Position numbers and translations under genes: made by a program. Below are positions 45,820 to 52,392 of a DNA stretch of 64,000 nucleotides, piece after piece. Under the pieces are notes generated by a model that saw nothing but the letters and a program-made list of their open reading frames with translations, did not search any database and was not told the origin of the DNA. This DNA is from Pseudodesulfovibrio senegalensis (GTDB lineage: Bacteria > Desulfobacterota > Desulfovibrionia > Desulfovibrionales > Desulfovibrionaceae), in the NCBI RefSeq assembly GCF_008830225.1, contig NZ_WAIE01000006.1, forward strand, positions 124,001 through 188,000. Reading direction: 5' to 3'. The number at the start of each line of letters is the position of its first letter. The first letter of the stretch is position 1.

Positions 45820-46734
45820 GTGGAAGCTTTATTTCAAAACATCATCAACGCATTGCAGTGGGGCAGCTTCTATGCGCTCATCGCGCTGGGCTATACGCTG
45901 GTCTACGGCGTGCTCCTGCTGATCAACTTTGCCCACGGCGATATTTTCATGGTGGGCGCGTACATCGCGTTCGGCGTGTCCGTGTTCGTGCTCGGCACGC
46001 AGGGGCTGGACCTGCCCAACTGGGCCATATTGGCCTGCGGCGTGCCGCTGACAATGGTCCTGACCGCCGGCGTGGGCGTAACCCTGGAGCGCATCGCCTA
46101 CCGGCCCCTGCGCCGGAAAGGGGCGCACAGGCTCTACGTGGTCATCACCGCACTCATGTGCGGCCTGATCCTTGAAAACGGGAACCTGGCCCTGCTGGGC
46201 GCCAGCCGCAAGAAATTTCCCGAACTCATGGAAAAGACCATCTGGACGTTTGGCAACGTGTCCGTGACCAACCTCAAGGTCATCGTCATCGTGGCGGCGT
46301 TCGCCACGTTCGCGTTTTTGAACTTCATCGTGACCCGTACACGCATCGGCATGGCCATGCGCGCGGTGTCCTATGACAAGTTCGCCATTCCGCTCATGGG
46401 CATTCCCGTGGACACGGTCATCGTGTTCACCTTCGTGCTCGGTTCCGGGTTCGCCGGGCTGGCGGGCATGCTCTTCGCCATGTCCTACCCGATCCTCGAG
46501 CCCTATATGGGCGCGCTCATCGGTTGGAAGGCGTTCATCGCGGCCGTGGTGGGCGGCATCGGTGACATTCGCGGTGCCTTTGTGGGCGGTTTCCTGCTCG
46601 GGTTCATCGAGGTGGGCGTGGTGGCGGTCTTCCCCTCCACATTCCGCGACCTCATCGCCTTTTCCATCCTGCTGCTCATTTTGTGGATCAAACCCACCGG
46701 TCTGTTCGGTGTGGCCCGGCACCAGAAAATCTAG
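45820..46734 (+). CDS. livH: Branched-chain amino-acid ABC transporter permease
   Basis: A 304-residue membrane protein with about eight helices, 'YALIALGYTLVYGVLLLINFAHGDIFMVGAY' (quoted in part as LINFAHGDIFM) marking the LivH family, and 'AFIAAVVGGIGDIRGAFVGG' in the EAA-like loop that contacts the ATPases. It starts at a GTG behind AGGGGAA. Second gene of livJHMGF. Confidence 0.94.
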   Translation: MEALFQNIINALQWGSFYALIALGYTLVYGVLLLINFAHGDIFMVGAYIAFGVSVFVLGTQGLDLPNWAILACGVPLTMVLTAGVGVTLERIAYRPLRRKGAHRLYVVITALMCGLILENGNLALLGASRKKFPELMEKTIWTFGNVSVTNLKVIVIVAAFATFAFLNFIVTRTRIGMAMRAVSYDKFAIPLMGIPVDTVIVFTFVLGSGFAGLAGMLFAMSYPILEPYMGALIGWKAFIAAVVGGIGDIRGAFVGGFLLGFIEVGVVAVFPSTFRDLIAFSILLLILWIKPTGLFGVARHQKI

Positions 46735-46755
46735 GGCAACCGCAAGGAATACGAA

Positions 46756-47769
46756 ATGCAAAAATACGCAATCAATATCGCATTCTTCGCCGGCTGCCTG
46801 CTGATAGTCCTCGCCGCACAGTTCGGCATGGTGGACCTGTATGTGCAGTCGGTGATCATGTTCATGGGCATCAACATCATCCTGAGTTCGAGCCTGAACA
46901 TCGTCAACGGCTACATGGGCGAATTCTCCTGCGGCCACGCGGCCTTCATGTGCGTGGGCGCATACGTGTCCTCGGTCATCACCGTGGTGCTCTTCGCCCA
47001 GAACAAGATCTTCGGCGCGCCAATCCTGCCGCCGGACATGGCCGTGTTCTTCATGCCGCTGGCCATTCTGGCGGGCGGCGTGGTGGCCGCACTGGTGGGC
47101 ATACTCGTGGCCGTGCCGTCCTTCAAGACGCGCGGCGACTATCTGGCAATCATCACCATCGCCGTGAACTACATGGTCATCTCCGGCATCGAGAACCTCG
47201 AGATCATCGGCGGTTCGCGCGGATTCATGGGCATGAAGCAGGTGGTCTACGCCATGGGCGACGTGGTGGACATCCCGTGGATGATGATCTGGACCATTCT
47301 CGGTACCGTGTTCACCATCTGGATCATCCGCCGGTTCGTCTCCTCCACGTACGGCAAGGGCATTTCCGCCATCTGTCAGGACGAGATCGCGGCCGAGATC
47401 ATGAGCGTGAACACCAACAAGATGAAACTGGTGGCCTTCATGCTTTCATCGGGGCTGGCCGGAGTCGCGGGCGGGCTGTTCGCCCACGTGATCGGCTATG
47501 TGAACCCGCAGTCGTTCAACATCCTCAAGTCCACGGAATGCATGGTCATGGTCTATCTGGGCGGCATGGGCTCCCTGTCCGGCTCGGTGCTTTCGGCCGT
47601 GCTGTTCACCCTGCTGCTGGAGGCGCTGCGGCCCTTGCAGATCGTCAAGTGGGTCATCATCCCGCTGATTCTGGTGCTGCTCATGCAGTTCAGGCCCGAG
47701 GGCATACTGGGCAACAAGGAACTGAGCGACGTGTTCCCCCGGCTGAAACGCTACTTCAGGTTCAAATAG
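46756..47769 (+). CDS. livM: Branched-chain amino-acid ABC transporter permease
   Basis: A 337-residue membrane protein, partner of LivH. Hallmarks: 'SLNIVNGYMGEFSCGHAAFM', 'PSFKTRGDYLAIITIA', 'MSVNTNKMKLVAFMLS' and 'MVMVYLGGMGSLSG'. It lies 21 bases after livH and 12 before livG. The two permeases form the heterodimeric channel in the inner membrane. Confidence 0.94.
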   Translation: MQKYAINIAFFAGCLLIVLAAQFGMVDLYVQSVIMFMGINIILSSSLNIVNGYMGEFSCGHAAFMCVGAYVSSVITVVLFAQNKIFGAPILPPDMAVFFMPLAILAGGVVAALVGILVAVPSFKTRGDYLAIITIAVNYMVISGIENLEIIGGSRGFMGMKQVVYAMGDVVDIPWMMIWTILGTVFTIWIIRRFVSSTYGKGISAICQDEIAAEIMSVNTNKMKLVAFMLSSGLAGVAGGLFAHVIGYVNPQSFNILKSTECMVMVYLGGMGSLSGSVLSAVLFTLLLEALRPLQIVKWVIIPLILVLLMQFRPEGILGNKELSDVFPRLKRYFRFK

Positions 47770-47781
47770 GGAGGCCGCACA

Positions 47782-48549
47782 ATGTCACTGATTACCATAG
47801 ACGAGATGACGCAGCGCTTCGGCGGGCTGCAGGCGGTTTCCAAGTTCGAAATGGAGCTTGAGGGCGGCGAGCTGGTGGGGCTGATCGGTCCCAACGGCGC
47901 GGGCAAGACCACCATCTTCAACCTCGTGTCCGGGTTCTACCAGCCCACCGAGGGTTCCATCACCTTTGACGGAAAGGACACGCGCGGGCTCAAGCCGCAT
48001 CAGGTAACGGCCATGGGCGTTGCCCGCACGTTCCAGAACATCCGGCTCTGGCACGACATGAGCGTGCTGGACAACATCCGCGTCGCCCAGCACTACCGGC
48101 TGGGGTATTCGGTGTTCGATTCGTTCCTGCGCACCAGACGGTACCGCAAGGGCGAGGCGCGCATCGACGGCATTGCCTGGGAAATGCTGGAGGCCATGGA
48201 CCTCAAGGAATTCGCGCATGAACTGCCCACCAACCTGCCCTACGGGTTGCAGCGCCGCGTGGAAATAGCCCGGGCCATGTCCACCAAGCCCAAGCTGCTG
48301 CTGCTGGACGAGCCTGCCGCGGGCCTGAACTCCGCGGACGTGGAAGGGCTCATCAAGCTGGTGCGCTGGATTCATGACAATTTCGACATCACCATATGGA
48401 TGATCGAACACCAGATGAAGGTGGTCATGAGCCTGTGCCAGTACATCAAGTGCATCGACTTCGGCGCAACCATCGCCGAGGGCACGCCCGAACAGATTCA
48501 GAACGATCCCACGGTCATCAAGGCGTATCTGGGAGACGACAACATATGA
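47782..48549 (+). CDS. livG: Branched-chain amino-acid ABC transporter ATP-binding protein
   Basis: A 255-residue ATPase: Walker A 'GPNGAGKTT', the LivG-type 'GVARTFQNIRLWHDMSVLDN', a signature-region 'LPYGLQRRVEIARAM' and Walker B 'LLLLDEPAAGLN'. The LSGGQ motif is the family's LPYGxQ variant. Its stop codon overlaps the livF start (ATGA). Confidence 0.95.
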   Translation: MSLITIDEMTQRFGGLQAVSKFEMELEGGELVGLIGPNGAGKTTIFNLVSGFYQPTEGSITFDGKDTRGLKPHQVTAMGVARTFQNIRLWHDMSVLDNIRVAQHYRLGYSVFDSFLRTRRYRKGEARIDGIAWEMLEAMDLKEFAHELPTNLPYGLQRRVEIARAMSTKPKLLLLDEPAAGLNSADVEGLIKLVRWIHDNFDITIWMIEHQMKVVMSLCQYIKCIDFGATIAEGTPEQIQNDPTVIKAYLGDDNI

Positions 48550-49280
48550 GTAAGCTACTTGAAATCAGGGACCTCAAGGTCAAATACGGCAACATCGAAG
48601 CCCTGCATGGTGTTTCCCTGTACGTGGACAAGGGCGAGATCGTTACGCTTATCGGCGCGAACGGGGCGGGTAAATCCACCACGCTCATGTCCATTTCGCG
48701 ATTGCCCCCGCCCGAGGCTCCCAAGGTGATCGAAGGCGACATCCTGTATGACGGACAATCCCTGCTGGACTGGGTGCCGGACAAGATCGTGGCCGACCTG
48801 CACCTTGCGCTGGTGCCCGAGGGCAGGCGCATCTTCGGCAACCTTTCGGTGGAGGAGAACCTGCGGCTGGCTACCTATGCCCGCAAGGACACGCCCACGG
48901 ACGTGGAGCGCGATTACAAGCGCGTCTACTCGCTGTTTCCGCGCCTGCACGAGCGGCGCAAGCAGCAGAGCGAGTCCCTTTCCGGCGGCGAGCAGCAGAT
49001 GCTGGCCGTGGGCCGCGCGCTCATGTCCGGGTGCACCTTCATCATGCTGGACGAGCCGAGCATGGGGCTGGCCCCGCTGCTCATGTACGACATGTTCCGC
49101 GCCCTCAAGGAATTGAACAGGGAAGGCATGACCATTCTGCTCATCGAGCAGAACGCCAACCTTGCGCTCAAGTTCGCGGACCGCGGGTATGTCATCGACA
49201 CCGGCGAAATCGTGGCGCAGGGACCGAGCGACCAGCTCATGGACGACCCGGAAGTCAAAAAGGCCTATTTGGGCGGGTAG
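48546..49280 (+). CDS. livF: Branched-chain amino-acid ABC transporter ATP-binding protein
   Basis: A 244-residue ATPase with Walker A 'GANGAGKST', signature 'SLSGGEQQMLAVGRALM' and Walker B 'FIMLDEPSMGLAP', typical of LivF. The ATG at 48546 overlaps the livG stop by four bases. Last gene of the liv operon, followed by a terminator 25 bases on. Confidence 0.95.
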   Translation: MSKLLEIRDLKVKYGNIEALHGVSLYVDKGEIVTLIGANGAGKSTTLMSISRLPPPEAPKVIEGDILYDGQSLLDWVPDKIVADLHLALVPEGRRIFGNLSVEENLRLATYARKDTPTDVERDYKRVYSLFPRLHERRKQQSESLSGGEQQMLAVGRALMSGCTFIMLDEPSMGLAPLLMYDMFRALKELNREGMTILLIEQNANLALKFADRGYVIDTGEIVAQGPSDQLMDDPEVKKAYLGG

Positions 49281-49304
49281 GGAATTAAAGTCAATAAAAT
49301 TAGT

Positions 49305-49341
49305 GACGCCAAGGGGTTTTCCCTTTGGCGTCGTTTTGTTT
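49305..49341 (+). terminator. Terminator of livJHMGF
   Basis: GACGCCAAGGGG pairs with CCCTTTGGCGTC (one G-T pair) around TTTT and is followed by GTTTTGTTT. Confidence 0.9.
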
Positions 49342-49379
49342 ATGATCAGAATGGAGGCTGGCCGGGGCTGGCTTGAACC

Positions 49380-50162
49380 ATGTTTTCGGGAGTGCCTTTC
49401 TTGAAAGGAATAGTTGCGGGTATCATTGTCGCATGCATGCTTTTCCTGAGCAGCCCGCCGGTGCGGGCGCAGGAACGCGATGTGTTGCGTGTGCAGTTCA
49501 GCCGCATGACTCCCTGGAAGATCGGCAGTCCGGGCAAGGAACGGGGGGTGGACATCGATTTCATGCGTGAACTGGCCGACCGGCTGCACCTTGACGTTCA
49601 GTTCGTGCATGTTCCCTTTGCACGCGGGCTGGAACTCATGCGCAAGGGTGAGATCGACCTGATGACCGGGGTGCTCAAGACCCTGGAGCGCGAGGAATTC
49701 CTGCTGTTCATCGAGCCTTCCTACGATTCGAGTTCAAACAAGGCCTTTTTCGTGCGCCGCGAGGACCGCGATACCGTGCGGCGTTTTGACGACCTGTATG
49801 GCAAACGCATCGGCACCACGTTCGGCACCCGGTATTTTCCGCGGTTTGACAACGACATGAAGCTGACCAAGGAGCCGGTGCGCAAGGCGCTCCTCAATCT
49901 GGAAAAGCTCAAGAATCACAGGCTCGACGTGGTGGCCCTGTCCGAGGTCACCGGTCGGTTGCTGCTGCGCAAGAATCGCTATGCGGACTGCATTGTCCAG
50001 GCCCCCTACGTGTATCAGGCCGAAAACAAGGTCTACATGGTGCTCTCGTCGACATCCCGGTTTGCCCCGCGGCTGAAGGAGTTCAACGCGGTCATGCGCG
50101 AACTCACCGAAGCAGGCCGGCGGGAGCAGATCAAGATTCGCTATCTGGAATATTTACAGTAA
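49380..50162 (+). CDS. Periplasmic solute-binding protein, family 3 (orphan)
   Basis: A 260-residue protein with a signal peptide ('GIIVACMLFLSSPPVRA') and SBP_bac_3 features ('IDFMRELADRLHLDVQFVHVP', written in part, 'MRKGEIDLMTGVLKTLERE', 'LYGKRIGTTFGTRYFP'). No permease or ATPase genes accompany it. The liv operon upstream is a different transporter class. The ATG at 49380 lacks a strong Shine-Dalgarno site. It resembles the other orphan family-3 protein at 15826-16590, and both may be sensory or vestigial. Confidence 0.85.
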   Translation: MFSGVPFLKGIVAGIIVACMLFLSSPPVRAQERDVLRVQFSRMTPWKIGSPGKERGVDIDFMRELADRLHLDVQFVHVPFARGLELMRKGEIDLMTGVLKTLEREEFLLFIEPSYDSSSNKAFFVRREDRDTVRRFDDLYGKRIGTTFGTRYFPRFDNDMKLTKEPVRKALLNLEKLKNHRLDVVALSEVTGRLLLRKNRYADCIVQAPYVYQAENKVYMVLSSTSRFAPRLKEFNAVMRELTEAGRREQIKIRYLEYLQ

Positions 50163-50167
50163 CCGCA

Positions 50168-50285
50168 GGCTGCCGATAACGGCACGATGGCTGCGTTGGT
50201 GCAAAAAGAGCAATGCCTCGCGTACACGGAGTACGCGAGGCCCTGCTTTTTTTTTCGCCTTGCCCTCGCACTGTTCTCGACAGCC
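50168..50285. repeat. About 120-bp imperfect palindromic element, copy 2
   Basis: Left and right halves are imperfect inverted repeats (GGCTGCCGA... and ...TCGACAGCC) around CCTCGCGTAC-ACGGA-GTACGCGAGG (50216-50240). It aligns over its length with 27283-27402; the left arms are the same length with no gap. A partial third left arm (GGCACGATG...GCAAAAAAGAGCA) follows at about 50322-50355. The 385-bp gap holding them, 50163-50547, has no gene I can support. Confidence 0.75.
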
Positions 50286-50493
50286 TGTAGGATGGCAGGG
50301 AGGCGGGTCTGTGTATACCGCGGCACGATGATCGCCTTGATGCAAAAAAGAGCATTTTCTGGATGCTTGGGGCTGCAGGGTGGACGCGGCAGGAAGCATG
50401 GGGCGGTACGGCCGTGCCGTCGGTGCGTGGGCACCGCAACGCCAGTGCAGGCTTTCATTGGGCGCATATTGTTTGCAACAGCTGGCCGAATAG

Positions 50494-50527
50494 CAAGGCC
50501 CCGGACATGCGTCCGGGGCCTTGTTTT
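50494..50527 (+). terminator. Rho-independent terminator
   Basis: CAAGGCCCCGGAC pairs with GTCCGGGGCCTTG (13 bp) around ATGC and is followed by TTTTG on the plus strand. It lies 330 bases after the orphan binding-protein gene and just beyond the 3' end of the convergent AcuB-like gene. Confidence 0.75.
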
Positions 50528-50547
50528 GTGCAGTGACGGTGGCCGCG

Positions 50548-51219
50548 CTAGGCCAGATCGATGGTCACGCCCTCGTTGACGTAATAGAGCAGTTCATAGG
50601 CTGCCTGCAAATGTTCCACCAGTTTTTCCACGGTGCGGTCACCGGTGTCGGAAACGCGCAGATAGGCGTGGCGGTAGCCCGGATTGTCCAGGTCATAGGC
50701 CGTGAACACGCTGGTGAAGACCACGCCCTTGTCGCGCAGGTCGCTCAGCAGGTCGGCCAGCGGTCCGGGCCGGGCTTCGAGCCGGAAGGCCAGTTGGATG
50801 CCGCCCCGGATCACGCCCGTGGTGCTACAGAGAAAACGCATGACGTCGGCCTGGGTGATGATGCCCTTGAGCACGCCGTTGTCCACAACGGGCAGGCCGC
50901 CCACCTTGTTCTTGACCAAGGCCTCGGCCACGATGTCCATGCAGGTGTCCGAGTTGGTGGAGATGGGGTCCGGGGTCATGATGTCGGCCGCGGTGAGCGT
51001 GGTCAGGCCGCCGTTGGCAGCCCCGTCCCCGGGCACGTACTTGCTCGGCATGGCATCGCGGATGTCGCGGTCGGAAACGATGCCGACCAATTGGTTGTCA
51101 TCGTCGATTACCGGAAACTGACGGATGTTCTTTTCCCTCAATATTTCGGCAGCATCAAGGATAGAAGAATTTACACCAAGAGTGATGACATTGCAGGTCA
51201 TCCATTCGCGTACAAGCAT
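50548..51219 (-). CDS. CBS-pair plus ACT domain protein (AcuB-like)
   Basis: A 223-residue protein. Two CBS motifs ('MTCNVITLGVNSSILDAAEILRE', in part, with 'FPVIDDDNQLVGIVSDRDIRD', and 'IMTPDPISTNSDTCMDIVAEAL' with 'LPVVDNGVLKGIITQADVM') precede a C-terminal ACT domain ('FRLEARPGPLADLLSDL'). This is the AcuB arrangement; such proteins sense adenosine nucleotides and amino acids and control acetate/acyl metabolism. The ATG at 51219 follows GGAGGGAG. It is divergent from a Ptb-like gene, which supports a link to acyl-phosphate metabolism. Confidence 0.88.
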   Translation of the reverse strand: MLVREWMTCNVITLGVNSSILDAAEILREKNIRQFPVIDDDNQLVGIVSDRDIRDAMPSKYVPGDGAANGGLTTLTAADIMTPDPISTNSDTCMDIVAEALVKNKVGGLPVVDNGVLKGIITQADVMRFLCSTTGVIRGGIQLAFRLEARPGPLADLLSDLRDKGVVFTSVFTAYDLDNPGYRHAYLRVSDTGDRTVEKLVEHLQAAYELLYYVNEGVTIDLA

Positions 51220-51234
51220 TGCTCCCTCCTCATG

Positions 51235-51262
51235 TGTGACTATACGTAGAGTATGCGTCACA
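51235..51262. promoter_or_regulatory. Inverted repeat in the acuB-like/ptb-like divergent region
   Basis: TGTGAC-TATAC, loop GTAGA, GTATG-C-GTCACA: an 11-bp stem with one bulge and one G-T pair, starting 15 bases upstream of the AcuB-like ATG. Possible operator; the half-sites are too far apart for a standard CRP site. Confidence 0.4.
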
Positions 51263-51429
51263 TTGTTGTATTCGGTTTGCCGCGAAATAGCAAAGAAGAT
51301 GTCCTTGAAATTCGCAAAACGTTGTTTGCGGGCTTGAAAAAGCGAACATCACGTATTAGCTCAAGATGTGGCCGTGCATGCGGGCCGGGCCGCCGACCGA
51401 GAACATCCCCGCATTTTCGGAGATTCCCC

Positions 51430-52371
51430 ATGGATTGTGTCGAGAACCGTACCCGGATCCGGAACATGGACGCCTTGCTGGACGAGGCCGAACGCCTTGG
51501 AAGCCGCGCGCGCATTGCCGTTGCCTGCGCCCACGACCGCGAAGTGCTCAAGGCCGTGGGCCGTGCGCAGGCACATGGCATCGGCCGTTTCGACCTTGTT
51601 GGCGAGGAGGCAGCCATCCGCACCCTTGCCCGGGAACTGGGCGTGTGCGTGGCCGGGTGCGAAATACACGACGCCCCGGGCGAGGAACAGGGCGCGGCAA
51701 AGGCCGTGGAACTGGTCGCCTCGGGCCGGGCGCACGTACTGCTCAAGGGTTTTCTGGATTCCGGCGTATTTCTGCGCGCCGTTCTCAACCGGGAGTGCGG
51801 GTTGCGCGAGCAGGCCATGATCAGCCATACTGTGCTCATGGAAATGCCCGCTGCCGGGCGCATGTATTATCTCACGGACGCGGCCATGGCCATCAAGCCG
51901 AGTTTGGAGGAAAAGGCGCTCATGGTCACCAACGCACTGCAGGTGACCCACGCCCTGGGGCTGGAGAACCCGGTGGTGGCCGTGCTGGCCGAGTCCGAAA
52001 AGGTCAATCCCAAGATGGAGGCCACGGTCCACGCACAGGAACTGGTGGCCATGAACCGGGACGGGCGGTTGCCCGGTTGCCGGGTGGGCGGACCGTATGC
52101 GTTGGACAACGCGGTCTCCGTGCACGCCGCACAGCACAAGAACATGGACGACCCTCTGGCCGGTAACGCCGACATTCTGCTGGCCCCGGATCTGGCCGCC
52201 GGAAACATCCTCTACAAGGGGCTCATGTATTTTGCCGGGGCCCGTGCTGCGGGCGTGGTGGTGGGAACCCGCGCTCCTGTGGTGCTCAATTCACGCGCAG
52301 ACACGGACGAGACCAAGCTCAATGCCATGGCCCTGGGCGTGGTCATGGCCCATGCCCGGGGAATGATTTGA
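51430..52371 (+). CDS. Phosphate acyltransferase (Ptb-like, second copy)
   Basis: A 313-residue PTA_PTB family protein: 'HVLLKGFLDSGVFLRAVLNRE', given in part, 'ISHTVLMEMP', 'DAAMAIKPSLEEKA' and 'ADILLAPDLAAGNILYKGL' (PDxxxGN). It is the same length and order as Ptb at 28094-29029 but clearly diverged. No kinase gene adjoins it. The ATG at 51430 has GGAG 7 bases upstream; the frame is open back to 51253 without a site. Acyl-group preference unknown. Confidence 0.88.
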   Translation: MDCVENRTRIRNMDALLDEAERLGSRARIAVACAHDREVLKAVGRAQAHGIGRFDLVGEEAAIRTLARELGVCVAGCEIHDAPGEEQGAAKAVELVASGRAHVLLKGFLDSGVFLRAVLNRECGLREQAMISHTVLMEMPAAGRMYYLTDAAMAIKPSLEEKALMVTNALQVTHALGLENPVVAVLAESEKVNPKMEATVHAQELVAMNRDGRLPGCRVGGPYALDNAVSVHAAQHKNMDDPLAGNADILLAPDLAAGNILYKGLMYFAGARAAGVVVGTRAPVVLNSRADTDETKLNAMALGVVMAHARGMI

Positions 52372-52392
52372 TCCCGGGCGGGCTGGCCGGGG

